DNA from: Bacillus sp. EAC
GTDB taxonomy: Bacteria > Bacillota > Bacilli > Bacillales > Bacillaceae_G
Length of the DNA stretch: 64,000 nucleotides
Direction of reading: 5' to 3'
Assembly (NCBI RefSeq): GCF_002156875.1
Contig: NZ_NCSY01000010.1
Coordinates: 124,001-188,000 of the forward strand
Part shown: in pieces, positions 8,556 to 17,582 of the stretch
Layout: each line of letters opens with the position of its first letter
How positions within the stretch are numbered: the stretch's first letter is position 1
The notes under the pieces: model-generated
Databases searched by the model: none
What the model was told of the DNA's origin: nothing
What the model saw: only the letters and a program-made list of their open reading frames with translations
Translations under genes and position numbers: made by a program

Positions 8556-8584
8556 GTAACTATTTTACTTAATACGTCCTTTTT
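8541..8584. terminator. Bidirectional terminator between ykuE and the GGDEF-EAL gene
   Basis: AAAAGGACG and CGTCCTTTT, plus the inner ATTAAGTAA/TTACTTAAT, form a long stem with a single mismatch. It overlaps the ykuE stop and serves two convergent genes. Confidence 0.8.
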
Positions 8585-8585
8585 A

Positions 8586-10676
8586 TTAATAATACAATTT
8601 TTCAATTTGTTCAGGCGTTATTGGTTTACTAAAATAATATCCTTGCGCTTTTAAACAATGTTTTTTCTTTAAAAACTCTATTTGTTCAATTGTTTCTACA
8701 CCTTCAGCGATTACATCGATGCCAAGTGAATGTGCCAAACTAATGATTGTCGTTACGATTGCCGCATTCCGATTATCTTGAATGACAGACTGTATAAAGC
8801 TTCGGTCGATTTTTAACATATCAACAGGAAAATCTTTTAAATAACTTAATGAAGAATATCCAGTTCCAAAATCGTCCACTGCTATTTTTATATTTAAGTT
8901 TTTAAGTTTTTGAAGAATTGATGCTGTTTGCTCTCGATTTACCATTGAGCTCTCGGTAATTTCTATAGAAAGCAGCTCACTTGGAATGTCATAAATTTTC
9001 AAACATTCTGATATATATTGCTCTATTCCACCGGTATAGAATTGTTTCGGAGATAGATTAACGGCTACTTTCCTTACATCGTAACCTTTATCTAACCATT
9101 GCTTTATTTGCTTTGCCACTTGTTTAAATACCCAATTACCTATATCAATAATTAAATGGGATTGCTCCGCGATTGGAATAAATTCACTCGGAGGAATATA
9201 ACCGAGTTTTTCGTGCTTCCATCTTAGGAGAGCTTCTAAACCAATTAATTGATTATTATGTAAAGAGATTTGAGGTTGGTATACAATTTCTAATTCATCT
9301 CTTTCGAGAGATTGTCTTAAGAAATATTCTAAGTTTAATTTCTTTTGAGTAATCGTTGAATATGCTTTATCGTAAAATGAGTATGAACCACGTTCGTTTT
9401 CTTTACACGCCAAAATTGCTCTTTCTGCATTTCTAAGAATAATTTCACTTGAAATACCGTCTTTTGGGTAAGAACTAATCCCGATCGTTGTAGAAATAAT
9501 TACTTTTTCATCATGAGAAGGTATTTTAATAGGTACTTTAATCCCCTCAATTATGCTTTCCGCTAATTTTTTCATTTTTTCTTTTGATTTAGTTTCATAT
9601 ATAACAATAAATTCATCACCACTATGTCGAATAAGAGGACAACTCTTTAACGTTTCTTTTTCGACAATGGACGTAATTCTTTTTGAGACTAATTCAATAA
9701 TATAATCTCCAACTTCGTACCCATATGTTTCATTCAATATTTTTAATCGATCGATATTTACAATAAACAAACCAATACCACTATTTAATATTTCAACGTC
9801 TTGAATTGATTGATTCATTAAATTTGAAAACATATCTCTTTTATAGTAACCAGTTAATTGGTCTCTTTGAGATAAGAAAAATAAATAATTTTCTTTCTCA
9901 TTTACTGACGTAGTATCTCTTATGATTAAGTAAATACCTTTTATTTCATGATCTAACATAATTGGTATACATTTTATATGACTTCTTAAGTAATGCCCAT
10001 TTTTGTTTAACAACACGGTATTTTTCAACTCTGTCGAGACACCTAGTAGCGTTGAAGTAAGCGCTTTATCTAGCGCTTCATTATCTTTACGATCAATTAA
10101 ACTAGAAATATGTCGTCCTTTTAACTCTTTTTCTCTGAAGCCTATTACGTGGTATGTAGACATATTTGTTTTTTGTATATTGCCATTACTGTCTAGCATA
10201 ATGATACTATCAAGATTATGCTCAAATAAAGAACGATATCTTAGCTCGTTCTCAAGTTTTTCATTTGTTTCTTCTGTCCATAATGTAACATCTCGCGTTA
10301 CACTTACAATATAATTACATTGTCCATCTTCATCGATAATCGGAGATAAGACAGTTTCAAAATAATACTTCTTTTCATTAATAATCAAATCATCATTGTA
10401 CCATAAAGCTTGTTTTGACCTTTTTGTAATTTGATAACTCTCAATAAGTTTCTTTGAGATTTCATTTGGCATCACTTCTTGAATTGAATAACCGATAAAG
10501 TTTCTATCAAAAAGGTTTGCATGCTTTATTGCCTGATCATTTGCATAATGATAAAGAAAATTATCTCCATCAACTTTCATGATAAATAGGAGATCATTGA
10601 TTGAGGTTAATAATGCATCTATCATTGATTGATCTAAATTTTGTAATTTATTTATTTTTAGAGAAGTATCCATCAT
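8586..10676 (-). CDS. PAS-PAS-GGDEF-EAL c-di-GMP turnover protein
   Basis: This 696-residue cytoplasmic signalling protein has two PAS domains (about 15-130 and 145-262), GGDEF (about 270-430) and EAL (about 445-696). The cyclase signature reads SGDEF (352-356), a tolerated variant. The EAL domain keeps all key elements: EALLRW (481), NLSPKQF, EITES (572), VDDFGTGYSS (600), KIDRSF and EGVET, so phosphodiesterase activity is likely. It has no membrane segment, so the input is probably an intracellular ligand or redox/oxygen cue through PAS. ATG at 10676 follows AAAGGA. It lies only 1.8 kb from the degenerate-EAL gene ykuI. Net cyclase or hydrolase direction cannot be told from sequence. Confidence 0.9.
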   Translation of the reverse strand: MMDTSLKINKLQNLDQSMIDALLTSINDLLFIMKVDGDNFLYHYANDQAIKHANLFDRNFIGYSIQEVMPNEISKKLIESYQITKRSKQALWYNDDLIINEKKYYFETVLSPIIDEDGQCNYIVSVTRDVTLWTEETNEKLENELRYRSLFEHNLDSIIMLDSNGNIQKTNMSTYHVIGFREKELKGRHISSLIDRKDNEALDKALTSTLLGVSTELKNTVLLNKNGHYLRSHIKCIPIMLDHEIKGIYLIIRDTTSVNEKENYLFFLSQRDQLTGYYKRDMFSNLMNQSIQDVEILNSGIGLFIVNIDRLKILNETYGYEVGDYIIELVSKRITSIVEKETLKSCPLIRHSGDEFIVIYETKSKEKMKKLAESIIEGIKVPIKIPSHDEKVIISTTIGISSYPKDGISSEIILRNAERAILACKENERGSYSFYDKAYSTITQKKLNLEYFLRQSLERDELEIVYQPQISLHNNQLIGLEALLRWKHEKLGYIPPSEFIPIAEQSHLIIDIGNWVFKQVAKQIKQWLDKGYDVRKVAVNLSPKQFYTGGIEQYISECLKIYDIPSELLSIEITESSMVNREQTASILQKLKNLNIKIAVDDFGTGYSSLSYLKDFPVDMLKIDRSFIQSVIQDNRNAAIVTTIISLAHSLGIDVIAEGVETIEQIEFLKKKHCLKAQGYYFSKPITPEQIEKLYY

Positions 10677-10911
10677 ATGCGTCCTTTTTTTTAATTTAAA
10701 GAATCCTGATGAAATATATCAAATGATGTCATTTTTCCTATTCTATAAGTCTACTATATTCCATTTACTTACAAGTTAAAATAGGTATTTCAACTCAGCC
10801 ATTTAATAATTTGCACAAATGACTAGGTTGGTTACCTAATTTTTTGGGTACTTGCTCAATTAATCGCTGACTCCATACACTAATAACGAAGACAAGAGAG
10901 GAGGTAAAAAC

Positions 10912-11310
10912 TTGAATTATCAATCATACCCGAATATAAATCATTATTATTATAGAAATGCTGATACCCCATCATACTACTATGATCATAACGAACAGCG
11001 CTTCATTCCATTTTTCCCTCTAATACCTCTACTCGGAGGTTTAGCAGGAGGCTTCGCTTTAGGTGCATTAGCGTTTGGTAGACCACCATATTACCCTTAT
11101 TGTCCACCTTATGGACCTTATCAGCAGTTTCCTCCATATGGAGGTTATCCGCCATACCAACAACCTTTTCCACCAATAAATCCAGGTGCTTTTCCTGGGA
11201 ATATAGGTGCCTACCCTGGTAATACAGGTGCTTTTCCTGGAAATATAGGTGCCTACCCTGGTAATACAGCATTGAATCCAAATGGAAACATTGGGGCTTA
11301 TCCATATTAA
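10912..11310 (+). CDS. Pro/Gly/Tyr-rich small protein with tandem repeats
   Basis: This 132-residue low-complexity protein is of unknown function. A Tyr/Asn-rich N-terminus is followed by a short hydrophobic stretch (FFPLIPLLGGLAGGFALGAL, about 37-56), then a Pro/Tyr/Gly-rich tail ending in repeats of GAFPGNIGAYPGNT. The composition resembles Bacillus spore-surface or cell-surface small proteins, but no domain is recognised. It starts with TTG at 10912, behind an excellent GAGGAGGT site. It stands alone, followed by a hairpin terminator. Confidence 0.75.
   Translation: MNYQSYPNINHYYYRNADTPSYYYDHNEQRFIPFFPLIPLLGGLAGGFALGALAFGRPPYYPYCPPYGPYQQFPPYGGYPPYQQPFPPINPGAFPGNIGAYPGNTGAFPGNIGAYPGNTALNPNGNIGAYPY
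11185..11268 (+). repeat. Two tandem 42-bp coding repeats
   Basis: Units 11185-11226 and 11227-11268 differ by one base and encode two copies of GAFPGNIGAYPGNT. The number of units is probably variable between strains. Confidence 0.95.
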
Positions 11311-11334
11311 AACGGCATTTCATAAGGCAAATCG

Positions 11335-11385
11335 ATAAACAGTTAATCAATGTAAAGGCATTATAAGATTAACTGTTTATTTTTC
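11335..11385 (+). terminator. Terminator after the Pro/Gly-rich gene
   Basis: A perfect 14-bp stem (11335-11348 with 11367-11380) encloses a small AATG/CATT inner stem and is followed by a T-rich stretch. Confidence 0.75.
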
Positions 11386-11476
11386 ATCTTTTTATTAAAA
11401 ACTAGATTTATTTTGAAAAATACCAAACAAAGGCTATAATATAGTCATATATATTATTTGGAGGTAATAAAAAGGC

Positions 11477-12016
11477 ATGAAATCGAAAGAACCAAGCCTG
11501 AATAAGATGGTTTACTCTAATGAAGAAATCTTTCAGGCAATATTTGTAGTGAATAAACATGCTAAAACTGCTCTAGAGCCAAGTGAACTTTATTCGCTTA
11601 AGAGACAAGCTATATTAAAGCTAATAGAAAAAGGAATTGCAAAGAAAGTCGGTTTACACTTTTCAAACAACCCTCGATCTAGTAAACAACAATCTGATGT
11701 GTTGATTTCATGTGGAGATTTTTTCTTTCATATCCCACCTTTAAAAGAAGACTTTAAACTTCTTCCACACTTAGGCGTATTAGAAAATTCTCACCGTAAT
11801 CCAAAAGTTTCCATGTCATTAAGTTATGCAAAAAAAATACTTCATCATTTTTTAGGAATTGTAAAAGAAAAAAATGACAGTAATATTAAAATTGGTTTTA
11901 ATCACCGAAGAAATAACCCCGGGCAACAATTTAAACCTTCTTCATTTATTAGTAACTCAACTTTTACTTTCCCAAGCGAACCAATCCGCAAAAATAAAGG
12001 GAAATATGATAAATGA
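11477..12016 (+). CDS. ykyB: YkyB family protein
   Basis: This 179-residue homologue of the Bacillus YkyB protein (about 154 residues) has unknown function. Typical blocks are VVNKHAKTA, KKVGLHFSNNPR, QQSDVLISCGDFFFHIPP and LPHLGVLE, all in the first 125 residues. The C-terminal 50 residues are basic, low complexity and longer than in B. subtilis. It is cytoplasmic by composition. The ATG at 11477 lies 8 nt after a GGAGG site. It adjoins cheV in convergent orientation as in B. subtilis. Confidence 0.85.
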   Translation: MKSKEPSLNKMVYSNEEIFQAIFVVNKHAKTALEPSELYSLKRQAILKLIEKGIAKKVGLHFSNNPRSSKQQSDVLISCGDFFFHIPPLKEDFKLLPHLGVLENSHRNPKVSMSLSYAKKILHHFLGIVKEKNDSNIKIGFNHRRNNPGQQFKPSSFISNSTFTFPSEPIRKNKGKYDK

Positions 12017-12059
12017 AAATTAGTAAGTTGCTCCAATCAAAATGATTATTATAGTAAAA

Positions 12060-12120
12060 GGGAATCTAATAAATACCTAAATAGTTTTTAGGTTTTATAA
12101 TGATTCCCATTTTTATTTTT
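12060..12120. terminator. Terminator between ykyB and cheV
   Basis: GGGAATC/GATTCCC forms an outer stem and ACCTAA/TTAGGT an inner one, with T-rich flanks on both strands, between convergent genes. Confidence 0.7.
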
Positions 12121-13024
12121 ATAGAATGTGTTGATCGATTAATTGAACAAGTTCACCAATTTCTGGTTTACTTACTTGTGCAGTTGCTCCAACTTGATCC
12201 CCTTTATGTTTAAGGCTATCAGTAATTAAAGAAGAGAAAATAATAATCGGAAGCTTACTTAATGTTTTATCTTCTTTTAATTTTTTAGTAAGATGGTGGC
12301 CATCCATTTGAGGCATTTCAATATCTGTAATAATTAATTTAACAAAGTCAGTCAGCTCTTTACCACTAGCTATATTATTAGATACTTCCTCATATAAATC
12401 CTTACCATTTTCAAAAAATACTGTATTGACATATCCAGCTTCTTTTAATGTATCTTTGATTAAGCTTCTTAATAAAGGAGAATCCTCTGCAATAAAAATC
12501 GGCTTTTTGGAAACTTCCCTTTGATCAAGATTAGTTAATTTCTTTTTTGAAATAGCTGTTTCTTCATTAATCTCTACTACCATTTTCTCAAAATCTAGTA
12601 AAAGTATCATTTCGCCATTATGTTTAACAACACCCGTAATTTGTGTTTCTAGGCCTTGATACATTTCATTCGGCTTTTCAATTTGAGCCCATGAGATACG
12701 ATGAATTTGTGACACAGTGTGAACATGAAAAACCATTTTAGTTTTATTAAATTCTGTCACAATATATTTATCATACTGTGGCTCATTTGAAGGTGGAAAG
12801 TCAATTGCAGTTGCTACATTTATGACAGGTAATACTTCGCCTCTTAGTTCAATTATTCCTTCTACATTTGGATGTGACCTAGGGACTGGAGTAATTGGTA
12901 AAGGATTAATAATTTCACGAACCTTTATCACATTTATACCAAATTTACTTTCACCTATAGTAAACTCCACGATTTCTAATTCATTTGTACCGCTGTCCAT
13001 TAATATACCATGATTTTGTTCCAT
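12119..13024 (-). CDS. cheV: Chemotaxis coupling/response-regulator protein CheV
   Basis: CheV couples chemoreceptors to CheA through an N-terminal CheW domain (about 10-160) and takes part in adaptation through a C-terminal receiver domain (about 175-301). The phosphorylation site is the Asp in IITDIEMPQMDG (D234); the acidic pocket EDSPLL and the Lys in VSKPE are present. The length (301) matches B. subtilis CheV (303). A TTG at 13033 is adjacent to the ribosome site, so I chose ATG 13024, which is 9 nt from AAAGG and matches the homologue. It belongs to the membrane-associated receptor array. Confidence 0.94.
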   Translation of the reverse strand: MEQNHGILMDSGTNELEIVEFTIGESKFGINVIKVREIINPLPITPVPRSHPNVEGIIELRGEVLPVINVATAIDFPPSNEPQYDKYIVTEFNKTKMVFHVHTVSQIHRISWAQIEKPNEMYQGLETQITGVVKHNGEMILLLDFEKMVVEINEETAISKKKLTNLDQREVSKKPIFIAEDSPLLRSLIKDTLKEAGYVNTVFFENGKDLYEEVSNNIASGKELTDFVKLIITDIEMPQMDGHHLTKKLKEDKTLSKLPIIIFSSLITDSLKHKGDQVGATAQVSKPEIGELVQLIDQHIL

Positions 13025-13367
13025 GACGATCAACCTTTCCCACTTATATTTCTTATTCCATATTATCTAAATAGTTTAAATCCAAGATAAAACTAACATT
13101 TAATCTTGATACAAATAAATAACATAACAATTAAACTCTTTTTTTAAATACATACTATTCAATTAAGTAATCGGATTATTTTTGTACTTTGTTAATAGAT
13201 AATTGAATAAAAAGTTGATAAGTTTAGTTACAAACTCTCTGCTATTTATACTATTTTAAGATCTATGATCCTTCCTTATAGTATTAATGGCCCATTTCCG
13301 TCTATTATCATCCATTATTTCACCAAATGGACAAGCCTGAATAAGGTAGTAATAGGAGGTGATAGAT
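13025..13367. other. Intergenic region between divergent cheV and the holin-like gene
   Basis: This AT-rich stretch of about 340 bp should hold the promoters of both divergent genes. I saw no operator, no convincing sigma-D promoter and no small gene. Confidence 0.5.
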
Positions 13368-13622
13368 TTGTTTGAAAATAATAACTTGCAAGATATCATC
13401 CGCTATTTTGCTGGGGCTTTAGTGTCACTTAATTTCCTTTTAAAGTCTTTTGGATATGATTTCTTTAACAATGAGCAAGTTGATGCTGTTGTAAATATCG
13501 CTTCTTTCTTATTTATTTTATATTTTGGCGCAAAACATAATTATCTTGGAAAGAAGGGACAGGCACAAAAAGCTCTTCTACAAAAAGCAGGCTTAGAGAA
13601 GAAAAAGAATAAAAAAGATTAA
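13368..13622 (+). CDS. Small holin-like (SPP1-type) membrane protein
   Basis: The product has about 84 residues, with two predicted membrane segments (about 10-27 and 40-57) and a very basic C-terminal tail (EKKKNKKD). The pattern FLLKSFGYDFFNNEQVD and ASFLFILYFGAKHNYLG resembles SPP1-type phage holins. No endolysin or other phage gene is next to it, so it may be a domesticated holin or an unrelated small membrane protein. The frame opens with a GTG at 13359 that is part of the AGGAGGTG ribosome site; the TTG at 13368, 8 nt after that site, is the sensible start. A terminator follows. Confidence 0.65.
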   Translation: MFENNNLQDIIRYFAGALVSLNFLLKSFGYDFFNNEQVDAVVNIASFLFILYFGAKHNYLGKKGQAQKALLQKAGLEKKKNKKD

Positions 13623-13683
13623 TTACCTATCAGACTCGACTATTCCTATTTAAATTTAATAGCTTGGATTGCTCAAGATTTGT

Positions 13684-13714
13684 GAGTGTGGCAAGTATCA
13701 CACTCTCTTTTTTT
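13684..13714 (+). terminator. Terminator after the holin-like gene
   Basis: GAGTGTG and CACACTC form a 7-bp GC-containing stem, followed by a T-tract. Confidence 0.75.
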
Positions 13715-13914
13715 CTACATCTTTTTAGCTTGTTCTTAACATTTTTCTCAAAAAACAGTTCAAGTTTCTCTTTATTTCTTCATTAAACGATACAAATTGT
13801 AGTAATCGTAACTACTTTGTTAAACATTGTAGAAATATTTTAATAGTAATAAGTAGGAGAAACTTAAACTTCTATTGAATCTTCTAAAAACACATATTTT
13901 TCCAGGAGGTACTA

Positions 13915-14961
13915 ATGTCAGTGATATTTACTAGTAAAGATATTTCAAAAAAATTAAAAATTGGTAAGTCTCTCGTAAGAGAAATTAGTAAACAGTTAGA
14001 AAAAGAATCATATGAATTTACTAAAAATCAAGAGACTCGGATTTACTCAGAAAAAGACTTAATACTAATGCAAGCAATTGTTGAAGATTATCATAGAAAT
14101 CAAAATCAAAATCTATTTGAGTCAATCCAATCCGAACTAGATCAACTCAACAATCGTGAACTACAAGTCGAAAGCACTGACGACATTAGCGGCTTTATTC
14201 CATTCCAACATCAAGTAGATGAAATTTCTACTGATATGATTCAATTAACAAGTAATCCTACTCTTGAAAAAACTGCACAAGATACCATTGAATTACATAT
14301 TGATAATGTAGAGAGTAACACTGAAGAAACATCTGTTGAAATGAAAGAACTCGACTTAGTGCACAATGCTAAGGTTGAAGATATCAATGAGGACATTCAA
14401 TCTCAAGTAGAAGAAATTTTTGTAGAACATACTGTTTTAGGATACGAAACCATCTCAGATAATTTCGTAGAAGCAAAAGAAACTCAAATACTATCGGTAA
14501 TAGACGAATCAACTATAAAAGATGTAATAGTTGATGAAGTTTATTCCCAAAATTTAAATTTAGTTTCCTCCCCTACTCACTCAAATCCAGATCAACTAAT
14601 GTTTGAAGATTTCATGTTGCAAATATCTAATTTAGCTAATCAAAATGAACAAATTTTATTGCAAAATCAGACTTTAATCAAACAAAACTTAGAAAAAGAT
14701 CAAAAACTTGAAAAAATATTGAACTCGGTTGAAGAAAAAAGTGAAGAACTTCAAGAATTAGCAAGTGTAATTGAAGAAAAAGATGAAAAGCTTGAACAAA
14801 TGTTTGAAGAAATACAAATTAGAGAAGTAGGTCGTGACGCTCAACTAATGCGAATGATTAGAGAGATGCAAGAAACTAAGAAAATGGTAGCTGCATCTAA
14901 AGAAAAAGATTGGAAGAATTCATTAAAATCATTTTTTGTAAAACCGAAAACAGTTAAATAA
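13915..14961 (+). CDS. RacA-like MerR/coiled-coil protein with DUF3967 C-terminus
   Basis: This 348-residue protein begins with a MerR-like winged HTH (about 5-50: FTSKDISKKLKIGKSLVREI). A long acidic, low-complexity spacer (90-215) follows, then a coiled coil (about 225-310), then a basic C-terminus with RDAQLMRMIREMQETKK, the pattern of DUF3967. The layout resembles RacA, which anchors chromosome origins to the pole, and plasmid partition or replication proteins. A DNA-binding, scaffold-type role is inference. The ATG has an ideal CAGGAGGT site. It lies between a holin-like gene and a KinB-like kinase, between cheV and patA. Confidence 0.7.
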   Translation: MSVIFTSKDISKKLKIGKSLVREISKQLEKESYEFTKNQETRIYSEKDLILMQAIVEDYHRNQNQNLFESIQSELDQLNNRELQVESTDDISGFIPFQHQVDEISTDMIQLTSNPTLEKTAQDTIELHIDNVESNTEETSVEMKELDLVHNAKVEDINEDIQSQVEEIFVEHTVLGYETISDNFVEAKETQILSVIDESTIKDVIVDEVYSQNLNLVSSPTHSNPDQLMFEDFMLQISNLANQNEQILLQNQTLIKQNLEKDQKLEKILNSVEEKSEELQELASVIEEKDEKLEQMFEEIQIREVGRDAQLMRMIREMQETKKMVAASKEKDWKNSLKSFFVKPKTVK

Positions 14962-15003
14962 CATTTTTATTTTGATAGTCATTTGCCCTTATTCGTAAAA
15001 AAT

Positions 15004-15034
15004 AAAAAGAGAAGGTTATCCCTTCTCTTTTTTT
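15004..15034. terminator. Bidirectional terminator between racA-like and kinB-like genes
   Basis: AAAGAGAAGG and CCTTCTCTTT form a 10-bp stem with A/T runs on both sides, between convergent genes. Confidence 0.8.
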
Positions 15035-16340
15035 ATTGAATATTTTCTTGTTCTTCCATCTCATATGCAGGTAATAGAATATGAACCTCAGTGCCTTTTC
15101 CTTCTTCACTTAAATACTCTATTGACCCCTTATGGGCTTCAATGATGCTAAAAGTTACCATTAAACCTAGACCCGTCCCTTTTTCTTTCAATGAATAAAA
15201 AGGCTGACCTAATCGATCCAATTGTCCTTTAGACATCCCTATTCCATTATCTTTTACGACAATTCGAATATAATCTCGATCTCTCATCTTCTCGATATTA
15301 GCCTCTATTTTAATATATCCTTTCGTGTCTTTTATTGCTTCGACACCGTTTTTCAATACATTAATTATCGCTTGCTTAAGCTTTGCTCTATCACCTATTG
15401 TATACATTTCTTCTGTCACACTTACTTGTAAAAACGCACCTTGTAAAGCTGCATATGTAGACATTAATGTCGTAACTTCATTCAGCTGGTCAGTCATATT
15501 AATCATTTTTTTCTCTTCTATTTGAGGTCTTGCCAGATTTAAATAATCAGAAATAATATTTTCTGCACGATCTAACTCAGTTAATACAAGTTTCATATAT
15601 TCTCTGTTTGTACCGCTTTCTTGATTTTCGATAAGTTGAATGAAGCCCCTAACAACTGTGAGTGGGTTTCGAACTTCATGTGCAACACTAGCTGCAAGTT
15701 CACTTACCATGTTTAATTTTTCCGACTTTTGCATTTGAACTCGGATTTCCGCATTCTCAAATAAAAATTCTCTTAAATACACATGGAACAACATCGTGAT
15801 CGTTAAAACTGTAAAAAATATACAAACAGAAAGAATTGTTTGATCAGATTGATATTCTTTTACTCCATTTACTGTCGCTTCATAATACAACAAACAAATA
15901 ATACAAAACGCATAAAGTATTGGCATTAAAATACTTAAAGCAAATTTTTTCCTTTTTGAAAAACTTACCCATTGTGGAGAAACAATTAATGGCAAAATAC
16001 ATGATATAAGTTCAAAAGGGAAACACTTTAAAACAGTAACCCCATATAGCAAATACATAAATAATGGTTTGGCAAAAATCACAATAATTCCAATTACTCT
16101 TCCGCCATATAAAATCGCTGAATACATTAATAAAATACTAAAAGTAATCGCCATATTGTCACTTATTTGTATAGGATATAGTAGGCATATAAATATATTA
16201 AAAATAGATAATAATCCTACTAGTAATCTATTTTGTTTAGGACTAGTATTATGGTATCTACTTAACCAAAACATTTCATATAAAAAGACCGGAATGATAA
16301 TGATTGCAAATTGAATTAACAAATCTTTTAATTGCAGCAT
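15033..16340 (-). CDS. KinB-like sensor histidine kinase
   Basis: This 435-residue membrane sensor kinase has an N-terminus of about six membrane segments (1-190), with no large external domain. Residues 205-275 form the dimerisation/phosphoacceptor domain, with the His in AASVAHEVRNPLTVVRGF (H221). The ATPase domain carries N (INVLKNGVEAI), G1 (VKDNGIGMS) and G2 (KGTGLGL) boxes. Overall layout and several segments resemble B. subtilis KinB (428 residues), a kinase that feeds the sporulation phosphorelay (Spo0F/Spo0A). No response regulator is adjacent, consistent with an orphan phosphorelay kinase. ATG at 16340 has GGAGGT. True KinB orthology is uncertain. Confidence 0.85.
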   Translation of the reverse strand: MLQLKDLLIQFAIIIIPVFLYEMFWLSRYHNTSPKQNRLLVGLLSIFNIFICLLYPIQISDNMAITFSILLMYSAILYGGRVIGIIVIFAKPLFMYLLYGVTVLKCFPFELISCILPLIVSPQWVSFSKRKKFALSILMPILYAFCIICLLYYEATVNGVKEYQSDQTILSVCIFFTVLTITMLFHVYLREFLFENAEIRVQMQKSEKLNMVSELAASVAHEVRNPLTVVRGFIQLIENQESGTNREYMKLVLTELDRAENIISDYLNLARPQIEEKKMINMTDQLNEVTTLMSTYAALQGAFLQVSVTEEMYTIGDRAKLKQAIINVLKNGVEAIKDTKGYIKIEANIEKMRDRDYIRIVVKDNGIGMSKGQLDRLGQPFYSLKEKGTGLGLMVTFSIIEAHKGSIEYLSEEGKGTEVHILLPAYEMEEQENIQ

Positions 16341-16475
16341 TTATGTAACCTCCACCGCTTCTTTCACCAAATTATATCATAATTAGATATCCTTCTATTT
16401 AATAATACATAAAATTTCAAAAAAAGATTTCTACACAGAATGCCACATTACAACAAAGTAATCTAAAATACAAGA

Positions 16476-16507
16476 AAAGTCGTCAAGCTTCTTTGCTTAA
16501 CGACTTA
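16476..16507 (-). terminator. Terminator of corA
   Basis: AGTCGT, one mismatch, AAGC and GCTT, one mismatch, ACGACT form a stem overlapping the corA stop; a TTTTCTT tract follows on the minus strand. Confidence 0.65.
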
Positions 16508-17449
16508 AAACCAGCCTTTTCGTTTAAAAAATATGTACATAAAAAGTGTTACAATTCCCATTATGAATAAGATAAATAAATAGCCATATTTCCATGTTAA
16601 CTCTGGCATATAATGGAAATTCATCCCGTATAAACCTACAATAAATGTTAATGGTAAAAAGAAAGATGAGATAATTGTTAATGTCTTCATAATATTGTTC
16701 ATTTTTTCTGAACTTAACGAGAAATAACTTTCCCTTATATCCGAAGCTAAGTCTCTATTTGCTTCAATCATATCAGATAGTTTCATCAAATGATCGTGAA
16801 TATCTTCAAAATAGATCCTATGTTCAGAAATATCTTTGAAACGATTTGAATTTAAAATTCGATATAGTAAATCTCTTGTCGGTAAAATCGTTCTTCTTAA
16901 CTTTGATAAATCAGTCCGAATATCATATAGCCGTTCAACTGCATTATTAACTTGCTTCTTCATTTGATCAACTTCTAAATCAGCTAACTCATCCTCTAAT
17001 CGATACATTAATGGGAAATAACTATCTACTAGCTCATCAATCATTCGATGGGTTAAGTGTAAAGGACTTTTTGTTGCACGTCGATCTGTTTGAATACTTT
17101 CTAAAACTTGATTTATAGTTGGGCTTTTATGCATATGGAACGTTACAACAAAATGATCACTTACAAAAATATCGATTTCAGTTTCATTCAAATCCATTTT
17201 ATGTAATTCATGTAAGATCAAAAAATGGTATCCTTCATAATAGTCGAGTTTAGGACGTTGAACATATTCTAAACAATCTTCTATTGCTAACGGATGAAAA
17301 TTGAATTCTGTTTTTAATATTTCTATTTCATCTTGTGATGGTTCATTCATGTCGACCCAATACCACATGTATTTACTCGATTTAGCTTCTTCAAGTGTTA
17401 GATCACGCTCAATTGTTCTATTTTTCGTAATTCCAATAATTTGTAGCAA
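16505..17449 (-). CDS. corA: CorA family magnesium/cobalt transporter
   Basis: This CorA-type divalent cation channel, pentameric in the membrane, has a large cytoplasmic alpha/beta N-terminal domain, a long stalk helix (about 180-255) and two C-terminal membrane segments. The selectivity signature GMN appears in VGLYGMNF, and the usual basic tail KRKGWF ends the protein. The frame opens 81 nt further upstream (17530) with an atypical hydrophobic extension. The TTG at 17449 follows AAGGTGG at 6 nt and gives the usual length (314), so I choose it. It is divergent from patA. Mg2+ uptake is family knowledge. No M-box-like leader is visible. Confidence 0.87.
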   Translation of the reverse strand: MLQIIGITKNRTIERDLTLEEAKSSKYMWYWVDMNEPSQDEIEILKTEFNFHPLAIEDCLEYVQRPKLDYYEGYHFLILHELHKMDLNETEIDIFVSDHFVVTFHMHKSPTINQVLESIQTDRRATKSPLHLTHRMIDELVDSYFPLMYRLEDELADLEVDQMKKQVNNAVERLYDIRTDLSKLRRTILPTRDLLYRILNSNRFKDISEHRIYFEDIHDHLMKLSDMIEANRDLASDIRESYFSLSSEKMNNIMKTLTIISSFFLPLTFIVGLYGMNFHYMPELTWKYGYLFILFIMGIVTLFMYIFFKRKGWF

Positions 17450-17582
17450 GAATATCCACCTTCTTTTACTTTCATAAATAACAATTGTAAATTCTTTTAA
17501 TATTATATGGTAAAATAAAGAAAATTTCATTGATATTAATGTACTTTAACTTAATACATAAAACAATAAGAGTAGAGGGATT

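Noticed and set aside
11185-11268. Tandem 42-bp repeats as a possible CRISPR
   Set aside because: Units are adjacent without spacers and lie in frame in a coding sequence.
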